Assembly (NCBI GenBank): GCA_902464275.1
Contig: CABQIK010000005.1
Span: 1-64,000, forward strand
DNA: 64,000 bases
Reading direction: 5' to 3'
Origin: an uncultured Alphaproteobacteria bacterium
GTDB taxonomy: Bacteria > Pseudomonadota > Alphaproteobacteria > RF32 > CAG-239
Shown here piece after piece: positions 1 to 7,586 of this stretch (positions within the stretch are counted from its first letter, which is position 1; each line of letters opens with the position of its first letter). The position numbers and the translations under genes were made by a program. Below the pieces are notes generated by a model that worked only from the letters and a program-made list of their open reading frames with translations, had not been told where the DNA came from and searched no databases.

Positions 1-14
1 ACTCCTTTCATTTT

Positions 15-43
15 GCTTCCTCCTCAGGAAGCTCTTTTTTTTT
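15..43 (+). terminator. Rho-independent terminator of a gene upstream of the window
   Basis: A 7-bp GC-containing stem (GCTTCCT at 15-21, AGGAAGC at 26-32) closes a 4-base loop and is followed by a T-rich run to position 43. It reads as an intrinsic terminator on the + strand for a gene that ends before the window. Confidence 0.7.
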
Positions 44-234
44 ACCACATATACTATTACGCAGAACATTTCCTTCACTAAGTCAAGCTGGCGACGCTAG
101 CCGACTGCTCTTTTGTGGCTTATACATAACGCTATTATTTCCCCTCTATAAATAGTAATTAATAGAGCATCGTATATAAGTCACATTTAAGAACGGTGCT
201 GATCATTCCTTTCTTATGTAGCGGTATCGGTACA

Positions 235-285
235 TTTAAAATTCCCATCCTGAGGAGGGGTGGCGGCGTTAGCCGACGGGGTGGT
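235..285 (+). repeat. Dispersed hairpin repeat, copy 1
   Basis: The copy starts with TTTAAAATTCCC and ends with GACGGGGTGGT, with a GGC...GCC stem in the middle. Allowing for small gaps, the same order of motifs returns in inverted orientation at 371-415 and in direct orientation at 20752-20799. This resembles the short palindromic intergenic repeats found in many bacterial genomes. Whether it is mobile, or only an RNA structure, cannot be told here. Confidence 0.6.
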
Positions 286-370
286 GAACAAATAAGGTTT
301 GAAATTAGGTTTAATTTATGGTTTTTGTAATACAAAACAAGCACTTATCCTACTGCAAAATAGTAATATA

Positions 371-415
371 ACCACCCCGCCTTCGGCACCCCTCCATAGA
401 GGGGAATTTTAAAAG
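371..415 (-). repeat. Dispersed hairpin repeat, copy 2 (inverted)
   Basis: This is the reverse-complement partner of the copy at 235-285. Read on the minus strand it runs TTTTAAAATTCCCCTC, GGAGGGG, then GGCGGGGTGGT. It contains an internal CCCCTC/GAGGGG-type stem. The two copies face each other across about 85 bases, so 235-415 can fold as one large inverted repeat. Confidence 0.6.
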
Positions 416-460
416 GCCGGTATACTCCATAGGAGAGGAATTTTAATATTGCGGATTTAA

Positions 461-497
461 ATACAACTTATGCACAGCACGGACTCGTAAATATTGC
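461..497 (+). repeat. 37-bp repeat next to a pilin-like gene, copy 1
   Basis: The sequence begins ATACAACTTATGCACAGCAC and ends GTAAATATTGC. Near-identical copies lie at 20895-20932 (minus) and 58466-58501 (minus). All three sit beside a pilin-like gene or gene remnant. In one frame all copies read YNL[CY]TxRTRKYC, and in the copy near 20.9 kb that frame continues into a recognisable pilin C-terminus. Confidence 0.7.
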
Positions 498-554
498 AAA
501 AAAAAAACGCGAGCTAAAATCTTCTTAAATTAACAATTTGAGGAGATTTTTATT
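498..554 (+). promoter_or_regulatory. Conserved leader of pilin-like gene, copy 1
   Basis: The stretch from the A-run through ACGCGAGCTAAAAT and TTAAATTAACAATTTGAGGA to the start codon is nearly the same as the 58408-58465 region upstream of the second pilin-like gene. It includes a possible -10 (TAAAAT, 515-520) and a GAGGAG ribosome binding site about 9 bases before the ATG. Conservation of non-coding sequence implies a shared promoter or duplication of the whole unit. Confidence 0.5.
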
Positions 555-1229
555 ATGAAATCAGAAAATGGCAGAAGTATGGTGGAAATGCTTGGAGTTT
601 TGGCGATTATCGGCGTCCTCTCTGTCGGCTCCATCTCTGCCTATTCCAAGGCTATGTTTAAGTACAAACTCAATAAGCAGGCGGAACAACTCACCACTAT
701 AATTAACGCAGTGGCAGTTTACGGGATGCAAATTAAATCTAACCCTGTGCCGGCGGGTAATTCTTCTCGTATATCATTAATTCCGGTGCTTAATAAGCTT
801 AATTATATCCCTAAAGAAATGTTGAAAGGTACTAATCAAGACTATATTTATGATGTCTTTAATTCGCAAATTGATTTGCTTTCAGGTTATTATAATATTC
901 CCGGTTGGGATATTCCGAATAAATATTATTCAGGCGTTTCCATAACTTTAGACAATGGCAGGTCATCTCATGATATTCAAATTTGCCAAAATGTATTAAA
1001 TATTGCTAAAGAAAGTCATGATTCAGTATGGTATATTGAATTTATAGCTGCCCAGGGGCACAATACGACCCATGTTTATTCAACTTATTACGGTGATAAA
1101 TATTGTACCGGAAATCTTAACTGTATCCGAAATTTAACTGTTGCTAAAAATAATGAATTTTGTACCCGAATATTTAGCCGAGAAGCGCGTAAAGACGAAT
1201 ATTTCGGTATCCAAATTTGGTGGAAGTAA
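555..1229 (+). CDS. Type IV pilin-like protein (class III signal peptide)
   Basis: A 224-residue protein with a short leader MKSENG, then RSMVE and a hydrophobic helix (about residues 11-28). A prepilin peptidase cut after Gly6 would leave Glu at mature position 5, the hallmark of type IV pilins and type II secretion pseudopilins. The rest is a globular domain with a cysteine-containing end (YCTGNLNC ... FC). The N-terminal 40 residues are almost identical to those of the protein at 57766-58407, and the C-terminal Cys pattern is shared, while the middle differs strongly. The start is fixed by GAGGAG 9 bases upstream and by the leader. It stands alone, well away from the main pilus operon, and has its own conserved leader. 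It may be a minor pilin or one member of an expanded surface family; which filament it joins is unknown. Confidence 0.8.
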   Translation: MKSENGRSMVEMLGVLAIIGVLSVGSISAYSKAMFKYKLNKQAEQLTTIINAVAVYGMQIKSNPVPAGNSSRISLIPVLNKLNYIPKEMLKGTNQDYIYDVFNSQIDLLSGYYNIPGWDIPNKYYSGVSITLDNGRSSHDIQICQNVLNIAKESHDSVWYIEFIAAQGHNTTHVYSTYYGDKYCTGNLNCIRNLTVAKNNEFCTRIFSREARKDEYFGIQIWWK

Positions 1230-1366
1230 TTACATAATAATGCCGCAAACTACGGTGTTTTATCTTGCTTTTGTTTTTGAATATAAAAAACTTGATTTAA
1301 GTCCATAGTTTCGGTTGAAAAATTTTTCTGAACTTGCTAAATTGCAGAGCAAGAAGAGGAAACAAA

Positions 1367-2587
1367 ATGTACGATATTGATAAAATTCGCCGCGATTTTC
1401 CGGTACTGCAAAGACAAATTAACGGTAAGCCTAACGCTTATCTTGATTCGGCTGCTTCTGCGCAAAAGCCTAAGTGCGTTATTAATAAAATGAACCATAT
1501 TTATCGCACCGGATATGCCAATGTGCACCGCGGAACTTATGCGCTATCCGATTCTATTACGAACGAATATGAAAAAGCGCGGAAGATAGTGCAAAAATTT
1601 ATCAATGCCCGCTCTGAAAAAGAAATTGTGTTTACCCGCAATGCTACCGAATCAATCAATTTAGTAGCGGCAACATGGGCAATACAAAACCTTAAATCCG
1701 GTGATGAAGTTTTAATTTCAGAGGCCGAGCATCATGCTAATTTAATTCCGTGGCAGATTGTGTGCCAAAAAACCGGCGCGCTATTAAAAATATTCAAAAT
1801 TGCCGATGACGGAAGTTATATTCATGAGGAGTTTACAAATAAACTTTCAGACCGTACCAAGTTGGTGGCGGTAACCGGTATGTCTAATGTTTTGGGCACG
1901 CGTTTTCCGATTAAGCAAATTGCCGATGAAGCGCACAAGGCAGGAGCAAAGGTTTTGACCGATGCTTGCCAGTTGGCGGTGCATACCGCGCTAGACGCGC
2001 AAGATTTGGATTGTGACTTTTTGGCATTTTCCGGACATAAAACATACGGTCCGACCGGCATTGGCGTTTTGTACGGCAAAGCTGATATTTTAGCGGATAT
2101 GCCCCCATATCAAACCGGCGGCGATATGGTGGATAAGGTTACCTATGAATATACAACCTATGCCGAACCGCCGGCTCGTTTTGAGGCCGGAACTCCGGCG
2201 ATAGTTGAGGCCATCGGCTTGGGAGAAGCCTTAAAATATATGCAAAAAATCGGGCTTGAAAATATTGAGCGGCATGAGCAAAAAATAGCCGATTACATGT
2301 TGCAAAAAACCGCTGAAATTAAAAATTTTAAACATATCGGCACAGCGGCGGCGGGCAAAGGCGGAGTTTTTGCTTTTCAGGTCGGTAATATCCATCCGCA
2401 AGATTTAGCTTATGTGCTTGGCAAAGAGGGAGTGGCGATTCGCATCGGCCACCATTGTGCCGAACCGTTGGTTAATCGGTTGGGATATACATCTTTGGCG
2501 CGGGCATCGCTGGGTTTGTATACATCTGAAGATGATATAAACGCGTTTGTTGCCGCGGTTAAAAAAGCGCAAAAATTTTTTGATTAA
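1367..2587 (+). CDS. sufS: Cysteine desulfurase SufS
   Basis: A 406-residue class V aminotransferase-fold, PLP-dependent enzyme that takes sulfur from L-cysteine as a persulfide for Fe-S cluster assembly. The PLP lysine is K225 in FSGHKTYGPTGIG, and the catalytic cysteine is C364 in RIGHHCAEPL; both match the usual SufS numbering, and the HHCA context is that of the SufS subgroup. The ATG at 1367 is chosen over an earlier in-frame start at 1334 because GAGGAA lies just upstream and it gives the standard N-terminus (MYDIDKIRRDFPVL). It heads a tight + strand cluster with sufT and sufE, its sulfur acceptor. The scaffold genes sufBCD are not in the window. Confidence 0.95.
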   Translation: MYDIDKIRRDFPVLQRQINGKPNAYLDSAASAQKPKCVINKMNHIYRTGYANVHRGTYALSDSITNEYEKARKIVQKFINARSEKEIVFTRNATESINLVAATWAIQNLKSGDEVLISEAEHHANLIPWQIVCQKTGALLKIFKIADDGSYIHEEFTNKLSDRTKLVAVTGMSNVLGTRFPIKQIADEAHKAGAKVLTDACQLAVHTALDAQDLDCDFLAFSGHKTYGPTGIGVLYGKADILADMPPYQTGGDMVDKVTYEYTTYAEPPARFEAGTPAIVEAIGLGEALKYMQKIGLENIERHEQKIADYMLQKTAEIKNFKHIGTAAAGKGGVFAFQVGNIHPQDLAYVLGKEGVAIRIGHHCAEPLVNRLGYTSLARASLGLYTSEDDINAFVAAVKKAQKFFD

Positions 2588-2600
2588 ACGAGGTAAAATT

Positions 2601-3026
2601 ATGACAGATGAAATTGATAATAATGAGGCTCGTTTGTTGCAGGCCATGAGCATTGATGATACTCCCAAACCGGCTGAAGAATATATTGCTTATGCCGGAA
2701 CAGCTTTATCAGGAACTGAAACGCCTGCTAAAATGTATGATATTATTGAGGCAATTAAAACCGTTTCTGACCCTGAAATTATGATAAACGTTTATGATTT
2801 GGGCTTAATCTATAAAGTTAATCAGGCCGATAACGGTAATTTGAACATTGAAATGACTTTAACCGCGCCGGCTTGCCCGATGGCGGAAGTTTTGCCGCAG
2901 CAGGTTGCTGATGCCGCCGCTGCCGTTAAAGGGGTCGGCAAAGTTGAGGTTAAAGTTGTTTGGGAACCGGCTTGGTCGCTGGAACGCTTGAGCGAAGAAG
3001 CCAAATTAATGTTGGAAATGTTGTAA
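2601..3026 (+). CDS. sufT: SufT, MIP18/DUF59 family Fe-S assembly factor
   Basis: A 141-residue protein. About 40 polar N-terminal residues lead into a DUF59 (MIP18) domain with the typical DPEI..NVYDLGLIY and MTLTAPACPM motifs; the cysteine in TAPACP is the conserved one. SufT proteins act as auxiliary maturation factors in Fe-S cluster biogenesis. The ATG at 2601 follows GAGGT by a few bases; the longer reading from 2547 overlaps the end of sufS and is unlikely. It lies 13 bases after sufS and 13 bases before sufE, so the three are almost certainly co-transcribed. Confidence 0.9.
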   Translation: MTDEIDNNEARLLQAMSIDDTPKPAEEYIAYAGTALSGTETPAKMYDIIEAIKTVSDPEIMINVYDLGLIYKVNQADNGNLNIEMTLTAPACPMAEVLPQQVADAAAAVKGVGKVEVKVVWEPAWSLERLSEEAKLMLEML

Positions 3027-3039
3027 TAAGGCAAAAACC

Positions 3040-3447
3040 ATGGAAGATATTGCGGATTTAATAGATAATTTTTCAGTGCTTGATGATTGGGAAGATAAAT
3101 ATCAGTATTTAATTGACTTGGGCGAAAAACTCCCTCCGCTTGATGAAAAATATAAAACCGATGAATGGAAAGTAAGCGGCTGCCAGTCGCAGGTTTGGCT
3201 TGTGCCTGAGCTGCAAAACGGACTTTTAACCTTTAAAGGCGACAGCGACGCCATAATGGTTAAGGGAATTATTGCCGTAATTTTAGCCATATACCGAAAT
3301 AAATCTGCACAAGAAATAAAAAAAATTGAAGTTGATAAAATTTTTGCTAAACTGGGTTTACAAGAGCATTTAAGTTTGAGCCGCCGTAACGGAATGATGT
3401 CTATGGTGGATAAAATTAAATATTACGCGGATAAAATGGAAAAATAA
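3040..3447 (+). CDS. sufE: SufE sulfur acceptor protein
   Basis: A 135-residue SufE-family protein that accepts persulfide sulfur from SufS and stimulates its desulfurase activity. The active cysteine is C48 in KVSGCQSQVW, the family signature. The C-terminal LSLSRRNGMMSMV segment is also typical. Length is normal for the family. It is the third gene of the suf cluster, and the gap to the following CoA-ligase gene is only 5 bases, so that pair probably shares the transcript. Confidence 0.93.
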   Translation: MEDIADLIDNFSVLDDWEDKYQYLIDLGEKLPPLDEKYKTDEWKVSGCQSQVWLVPELQNGLLTFKGDSDAIMVKGIIAVILAIYRNKSAQEIKKIEVDKIFAKLGLQEHLSLSRRNGMMSMVDKIKYYADKMEK

Positions 3448-3452
3448 CGGCA

Positions 3453-4655
3453 ATGAATATTCACGAGTATCAGGCAAAAAAAATATTACAAGATTACGGT
3501 ATCGGCACTCCGCGTGGGTGTATTGCCTATACTCCGCAAGAGGCTAAGCGCGCCGCGCAAAAAGTTTCGCCCCATGGTCCTTGGGTAATGAAAGCGCAAA
3601 TTCAATCAGGCGCGCGCGCTTATGGTCATTTTATTGAAAAAAAAGCCGGTCGCGGCGGAGGAATCCGCTTAATCAAAAGTCGTAAAGATATTGCGATTGA
3701 AGCTGAAAAAATGCTTGGCTCTACGCTGGTTACCAACCAAACTGATAGTAAGGGCAAGCTGGTCAGCAAGGTTTATATTGAAGAATTTTGCAAATGTGGG
3801 CAAACATTTTACGCCAGCTTAATTATTAACCGCACCATACCGAGCATTGCTCTGCTTATAACTTCATCCACTACCAATATTTTAGAGCTTGCCGCCAAAG
3901 AACCTGAAAAAATTTTATATACTGATTTGGGTGTAAATGATAATATTACGGATGAACAGCTTGATAAAGTGATAAAGTTTTTGCAACTGCCTCTGAAGTG
4001 CCATGACCCTTTGCAAGCGCTTATTAACAATATGCACGGCGCTTTTTTGGATTTAGACGCCACCATGATTGAAATTAATCCGGTAGGGGTAAATAAATCA
4101 GGAGAACTTATAGCTCTTGATGCCAAAATTTCATTTGATGATAACGCGCTGTTTCGGCATCAGGATATTGCGCAAATGCGCGATGATTATGAAGAAGATG
4201 ACGGGGTTTTGAAAGCCGCGCAATACGGATTTAAATATTTTAAGCATGACAGCGGCAGTATCGGTGGCATTGTAAACGGATCCGGCGTAGCGTTAAGCAT
4301 GGCGGATATGTTAAACCGCAAAGGCGAAGAATTGGCTTGTTTTTTGAACGTTAAAGGCGGGGTTGATAAAGACAAAATTTCTGCCGGTATTAAGTTAATT
4401 ATGACCAATCCACGGGTTGAGGGTATTTTAATTAATATTTTGGGCGGTTTTTTGCGCTGTAATTTAGTGGCGGACGGAATTATTGCCGCCGCCTCGGAAG
4501 TTGGGTTGAATGTTCCGTTGGTAGTCCGATTTGAAGGCACTAATAAAGATGAAGCTCGCAATATTTTAACCGCTTCTGCTTTGCCGGTTGTTTTGGCTGA
4601 TACTATGGAAGATGCCGTAAACAAGCTCCTAACAGCCATGGAGGAAAACGACTGA
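3453..4655 (+). CDS. Divergent succinyl-CoA synthetase beta-like subunit (ATP-grasp)
   Basis: A 400-residue protein with the SucC layout: an ATP-grasp N-terminal domain starting MNIHEYQAKKILQDYG, the metal and nucleotide motifs IEINP and LIALDAK, and a C-terminal ligase domain (NGSGVALSMAD ... GGFLRCNLVADGI ... RFEGTN). Succinyl-CoA synthetases join succinate and CoA with NTP formation. This copy departs from the family: the usual GGRGKAGG loop reads SGARAYGHFIEKKAGRGGG with an insertion, and the GGGA loop of the ligase domain reads VKGG. It overlaps the start of the alpha-like gene by one base. The partner lacks the phospho-histidine, so a normal TCA role is doubtful. It may be a paralogue with another acyl-CoA substrate or a regulatory role. 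Confidence 0.75.
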   Translation: MNIHEYQAKKILQDYGIGTPRGCIAYTPQEAKRAAQKVSPHGPWVMKAQIQSGARAYGHFIEKKAGRGGGIRLIKSRKDIAIEAEKMLGSTLVTNQTDSKGKLVSKVYIEEFCKCGQTFYASLIINRTIPSIALLITSSTTNILELAAKEPEKILYTDLGVNDNITDEQLDKVIKFLQLPLKCHDPLQALINNMHGAFLDLDATMIEINPVGVNKSGELIALDAKISFDDNALFRHQDIAQMRDDYEEDDGVLKAAQYGFKYFKHDSGSIGGIVNGSGVALSMADMLNRKGEELACFLNVKGGVDKDKISAGIKLIMTNPRVEGILINILGGFLRCNLVADGIIAAASEVGLNVPLVVRFEGTNKDEARNILTASALPVVLADTMEDAVNKLLTAMEEND

Positions 4656-5530
4656 TGTCTATTTTGGCCGATAAAAATACCAAAATTTTAGTGCAAGGCA
4701 TTACCGGTGTGCAGGCTTCATTCCATGTTAAACGCGCCATGGCGAGTGGCACAAATGTGGTTGCCGGTGTTTCGCCAAACAAAGGAGGAACGATTTATAA
4801 CGGGGTTCCTGTTTTTGCAACCGTTAAAGAGGCGGTTGCGGCAACCGGAGCTACTGCCAGTATGATGTTTGTTCCGGCGCGCTTTTTAAAATCTGCCGCC
4901 CGCGAGGCTATAGAAGCAGAGCTTGATTTGGCCGTTACCATCACTGAAGGCGTTCCCATTCGCGATATGCTTGAAATTAAAGCAATGTTAAAGGGCAGTA
5001 AAACCATTTTAATCGGGCCTAATACTCCCGGTGTGATAGTGCCTGAGCAGGCAAGTTTAGGCTTTTTTCCTGAAATTATTCATCATGCCGGCGATATCGG
5101 CATTGTTTCGCGTTCTTCCACTTTAACTTATGAGGCAACTCTGGAAGTATGCCGCGCCGGACATGGACAGTCAACGGTAGTTGGGCTTGGCGATGATATG
5201 ATTGTCGGCACCGATTTTGTTGAAATATTAAAACGCTTTCATCAGGACGATGCAACCAGCGCCATAGTTATGCTTGGCAATACGGGCGGTATGTATGAGG
5301 AGCTTGCCGCCGAATATTATGCCGGACTGGTAAATAAAAAGCCGGTGATAACCTATATTGCCGGCGTTAAATTTCCGCTTGATTATAAAATCGGTTATGC
5401 CGGAGATATTATCACTCATGGTAAAATTACGGCTGAGGACAAAAAGGCTATTATGCGCAAGTCGGGTATGATTGTAGTTGACAGTGTTAATGATATTCAC
5501 ACGGTTTTGCGTAATTTACCATTAAAATAA
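4655..5530 (+). CDS. Divergent succinyl-CoA synthetase alpha-like subunit lacking the catalytic His
   Basis: A 291-residue protein with the SucD fold: a CoA-binding Rossmann half (ILVQGITGVQASFH, GVSPNKGG) and a flavodoxin-like ligase half (GPNTPGVI, SRSSTLTYEA, GQSTVVGLGDD). In active enzymes a histidine in GHAGAII is phosphorylated during catalysis. Here the segment reads IGYAGDII, with Tyr248 at that place (codon 5396-5398). Other signatures are altered too: PNCPG is PNTPG and SRSGTLTYE is SRSSTLTYE. The gene is otherwise full length and open, with no sign of decay, so the change looks fixed. It is paired with the beta-like gene. Function unknown; the known phospho-His mechanism cannot operate as drawn. 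Confidence 0.75.
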   Translation: MSILADKNTKILVQGITGVQASFHVKRAMASGTNVVAGVSPNKGGTIYNGVPVFATVKEAVAATGATASMMFVPARFLKSAAREAIEAELDLAVTITEGVPIRDMLEIKAMLKGSKTILIGPNTPGVIVPEQASLGFFPEIIHHAGDIGIVSRSSTLTYEATLEVCRAGHGQSTVVGLGDDMIVGTDFVEILKRFHQDDATSAIVMLGNTGGMYEELAAEYYAGLVNKKPVITYIAGVKFPLDYKIGYAGDIITHGKITAEDKKAIMRKSGMIVVDSVNDIHTVLRNLPLK

Positions 5531-5538
5531 GCTAAAGA

Positions 5539-6267
5539 ATGAATGCAATCTTTCAAGATATATTAAATTTTTTGTTACCGCCGCGTTGTATGTGTTGCGG
5601 CAAGATTATGTTTGATAACAACGGTATATGCGCCGAGTGTTTTAATAAAATGACTTTTATCAGCGCCCCGTATTGTGCGCACTGCGGCTTGCCGTTTACC
5701 GATGTATCCGCTATCGGCAAACAAATGCTTTGTCCTCAATGCTTGCAAGAAAAGAAGCCTTTGTTCAGGTTGCAGCGTTCGGCAGTAAAATATGACTGTT
5801 TTTCTAAAAAAGCCATTTTGGCGTTAAAGTTTATGGATAAAACCGAAAACGCCAAAATTTTTGCCAAATGGCTAAAGCTTGCCGGTAAAGATATTTTTGA
5901 TTCCGGAGCCGATGTGTTGGTTCCGGTTCCGTTGCATTACACTCGTTTAATTAAGCGCCGCTATAATCAATCAGCCCTGATTGCCAAAGAATTAAGCCTG
6001 TTAACCGGCATTAAGACCGATGCGTTTTCTTTAATTAAGATAAAGGCGACCAAGCCGCAGGCGCGTTTCAGCAACCGCAATTCGCGCATTAAAAATATTA
6101 AAGGAGCGTTTAAGGTTAAAAATCCGGTCAATATTAAAGGCAAAAAAGCGGTGCTGATTGACGATGTTTTTACCACCGGTTCAACCGCGCGCGAATGCGC
6201 CAAAGCTCTGCTTTCTGCCGGTGCAGAATCGGTAGATGTTTTAACTGTTGCAAAAGTGTATTTTTAG
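5539..6267 (+). CDS. comF: ComF family phosphoribosyltransferase-like protein
   Basis: A 242-residue protein with an N-terminal four-cysteine zinc-binding module (CMCCG ... CAECF, then CAHCG ... CPQC, residues about 14-67) and a C-terminal PRTase domain with the PRPP-binding loop AVLIDDVFTTGST. ComF proteins are linked to DNA uptake during natural competence; many non-competent bacteria also carry one. It begins 8 bases after the sucD-like gene, and its stop overlaps by 4 bases the end of atpF on the other strand. A competence role is family knowledge; pilus genes elsewhere in the window make it plausible but do not prove it. Confidence 0.9.
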   Translation: MNAIFQDILNFLLPPRCMCCGKIMFDNNGICAECFNKMTFISAPYCAHCGLPFTDVSAIGKQMLCPQCLQEKKPLFRLQRSAVKYDCFSKKAILALKFMDKTENAKIFAKWLKLAGKDIFDSGADVLVPVPLHYTRLIKRRYNQSALIAKELSLLTGIKTDAFSLIKIKATKPQARFSNRNSRIKNIKGAFKVKNPVNIKGKKAVLIDDVFTTGSTARECAKALLSAGAESVDVLTVAKVYF

Positions 6268-6887
6268 GCTTTCAGGCGTTTTAAAATATTTTCAACCGAA
6301 TTATCAATCAGTTTTGAGTGCTGTTTTGCACCGGTGTTTTGTAAAATTTTTTCTTTAACAATATTAACGGTTTGCGTGCCGATAAGGGCATTGATTTCTT
6401 TGCGGGCTTTTTCGGTTGCCGCGTCAATGCTGTTTTCAACTTCGCGGCGCTTAGCGTTAAGCTCGTTTTCAAGCGAGTTTAAGGTTTGTGATTTTAAAAG
6501 CTCAATTTCTGATTCTGATTTAGTTAAAATTTCATCAGCTTCATCTTTGGCATGCAAAAACTTTTTTTCATATTGCGCAAGTAAAACCTGCGCGTCATCG
6601 CGTAATTTTTCAGCCTGATTAATTTGGTCAATAATTCCGTCGCGGCGCTTCAGCAGCATTGATTTAAGCATTGAGCCTACCGGCTTAAACAAAAATACCA
6701 CCACTAAAATAAAGGCAAACCCGACCCAAAACTCGCCTTCTTTATAAAACGGCTCGTGCGCGTGTTCGGCAAAATCAGACTCAGCTTCAACGGCTTGTAT
6801 TTCAGTCGCCACGCCTTTGGCAATTTGCTCGGCATTGTTTAACGCGCTGTTTTCTTCGGCAATTTTGTATGAAAAAAGTTCGTTCAA
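6264..6887 (-). CDS. atpF: F0 ATP synthase subunit b
   Basis: A 207-residue protein with a roughly 50-residue polar N-terminus, one membrane helix (about residues 52-68, FWVGFAFILVVVFLF) and a long charged coiled coil typical of the peripheral stalk. It follows b' in the operon, as in other alphaproteobacteria. The predicted start is TTG at 6885-6887, preceded by AAAGGA at a good distance; no ATG gives a better site before the membrane helix. The N-terminal extension before the membrane segment is longer than usual. It ends tail-to-tail with comF. Confidence 0.88.
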   Translation of the reverse strand: MNELFSYKIAEENSALNNAEQIAKGVATEIQAVEAESDFAEHAHEPFYKEGEFWVGFAFILVVVFLFKPVGSMLKSMLLKRRDGIIDQINQAEKLRDDAQVLLAQYEKKFLHAKDEADEILTKSESEIELLKSQTLNSLENELNAKRREVENSIDAATEKARKEINALIGTQTVNIVKEKILQNTGAKQHSKLIDNSVENILKRLKA

Positions 6888-6899
6888 GGTCAGTATCCT

Positions 6900-7343
6900 T
6901 TATTTTTTACCGTCTAATCCGAATTTTACCAAAATATCATCGGCCAATTTGGCGGAAATATCATTAATAACCGCCATGGTTTCAAGGCGCTCTTTAGCCA
7001 GAGTATACTCGCTTTCGGCAATTTTTTCAGATAAAAGCTTGTCTATCTCTTCTTTTTTAGCCTTAATAGTTTCATCAAGTTCCGCCTTGTTTTTAGCAAT
7101 GGCGGTTTCAGAATCTTTTTTGGCTTTATTTAATGCTTTTTGATATTTTTCCAAAGATTGCAGCGCCTGCTGATTAATACTTTCAGCCTTTTGAATATAG
7201 CCGTCAATTTTTTGCCGGCGCTGTTTGATAATATCTTCAATCTTCGGAACAATAAAGCATGACATAAGAAACCACAGGCTTAAAAAACTGAGTATAAGCC
7301 AAAATATTTGTGATACGTATGTTGACGGGTCAAGTTGAGGCAT
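6900..7343 (-). CDS. atpF': F0 ATP synthase subunit b'
   Basis: A 147-residue protein with an N-terminal membrane helix (FWLILSFLSLWFLMSCFIVP) followed by a continuous Lys/Glu-rich helix. It starts two bases after the stop of atpE and is followed 12 bases later by atpF. Two different b-type subunits (b and b') are normal in alphaproteobacteria and cyanobacteria and form a heterodimeric outer stalk. Confidence 0.88.
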   Translation of the reverse strand: MPQLDPSTYVSQIFWLILSFLSLWFLMSCFIVPKIEDIIKQRRQKIDGYIQKAESINQQALQSLEKYQKALNKAKKDSETAIAKNKAELDETIKAKKEEIDKLLSEKIAESEYTLAKERLETMAVINDISAKLADDILVKFGLDGKK

Positions 7344-7345
7344 AT

Positions 7346-7570
7346 TTATTTACCGGTCAAAATAACCAAAGCCACAACCAAGGCATACAAAGCAATAGCT
7401 TCAATAGCGGCAAATCCTGCCCAGCCGTAAATATCAACTTCTTTTTTAACCTGCGGATTGCGGCCGACGGTATCAATCATTGTAGTCCAAAGTTTGGTAA
7501 CGCCCCATGCGGCAACAGTCATAGAAATTGCGCAAGCTGCAGCAGATACATAAGCTAAAGGTTCCATCAT
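7346..7570 (-). CDS. atpE: F0 ATP synthase subunit c
   Basis: A 74-residue hairpin protein: helix 1 (about residues 5-32), the polar loop GRNPQ, and helix 2 with the proton-carrying carboxylate E57 in AAIEAIALYALV. The ATG at 7568-7570 has AAGGAA 4 bases upstream; the longer reading from 7609 is rejected because it would reach almost into atpB and has no site. Helix 1 lacks most of the GxGxGxG packing motif seen in most c subunits and has Ala, Ser and Thr instead. Sequence still fits a proton-type ring. Confidence 0.92.
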   Translation of the reverse strand: MMEPLAYVSAAACAISMTVAAWGVTKLWTTMIDTVGRNPQVKKEVDIYGWAGFAAIEAIALYALVVALVILTGK

Positions 7571-7586
7571 TTTTCCTTTCAAAAGT

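Larger units (their letters stand above)
44..554. other. Non-coding stretch upstream of the first pilin-like gene
   Basis: I find no convincing gene in these roughly 500 bases. The only long open frame (159-344, minus) crosses repeat hairpins and has no ribosome binding site. The stretch holds a partial hairpin repeat (about 88-110), a facing pair of hairpin repeats (235-285 and 371-415), a roughly 37-bp repeat (461-497) and the conserved leader of the downstream pilin-like gene (about 498-554). Confidence 0.6.

Noticed and set aside
159..344. Minus-strand open frame of 61 codons
   Set aside because: It crosses hairpin repeats, has no ribosome binding site and gives a low-complexity peptide.
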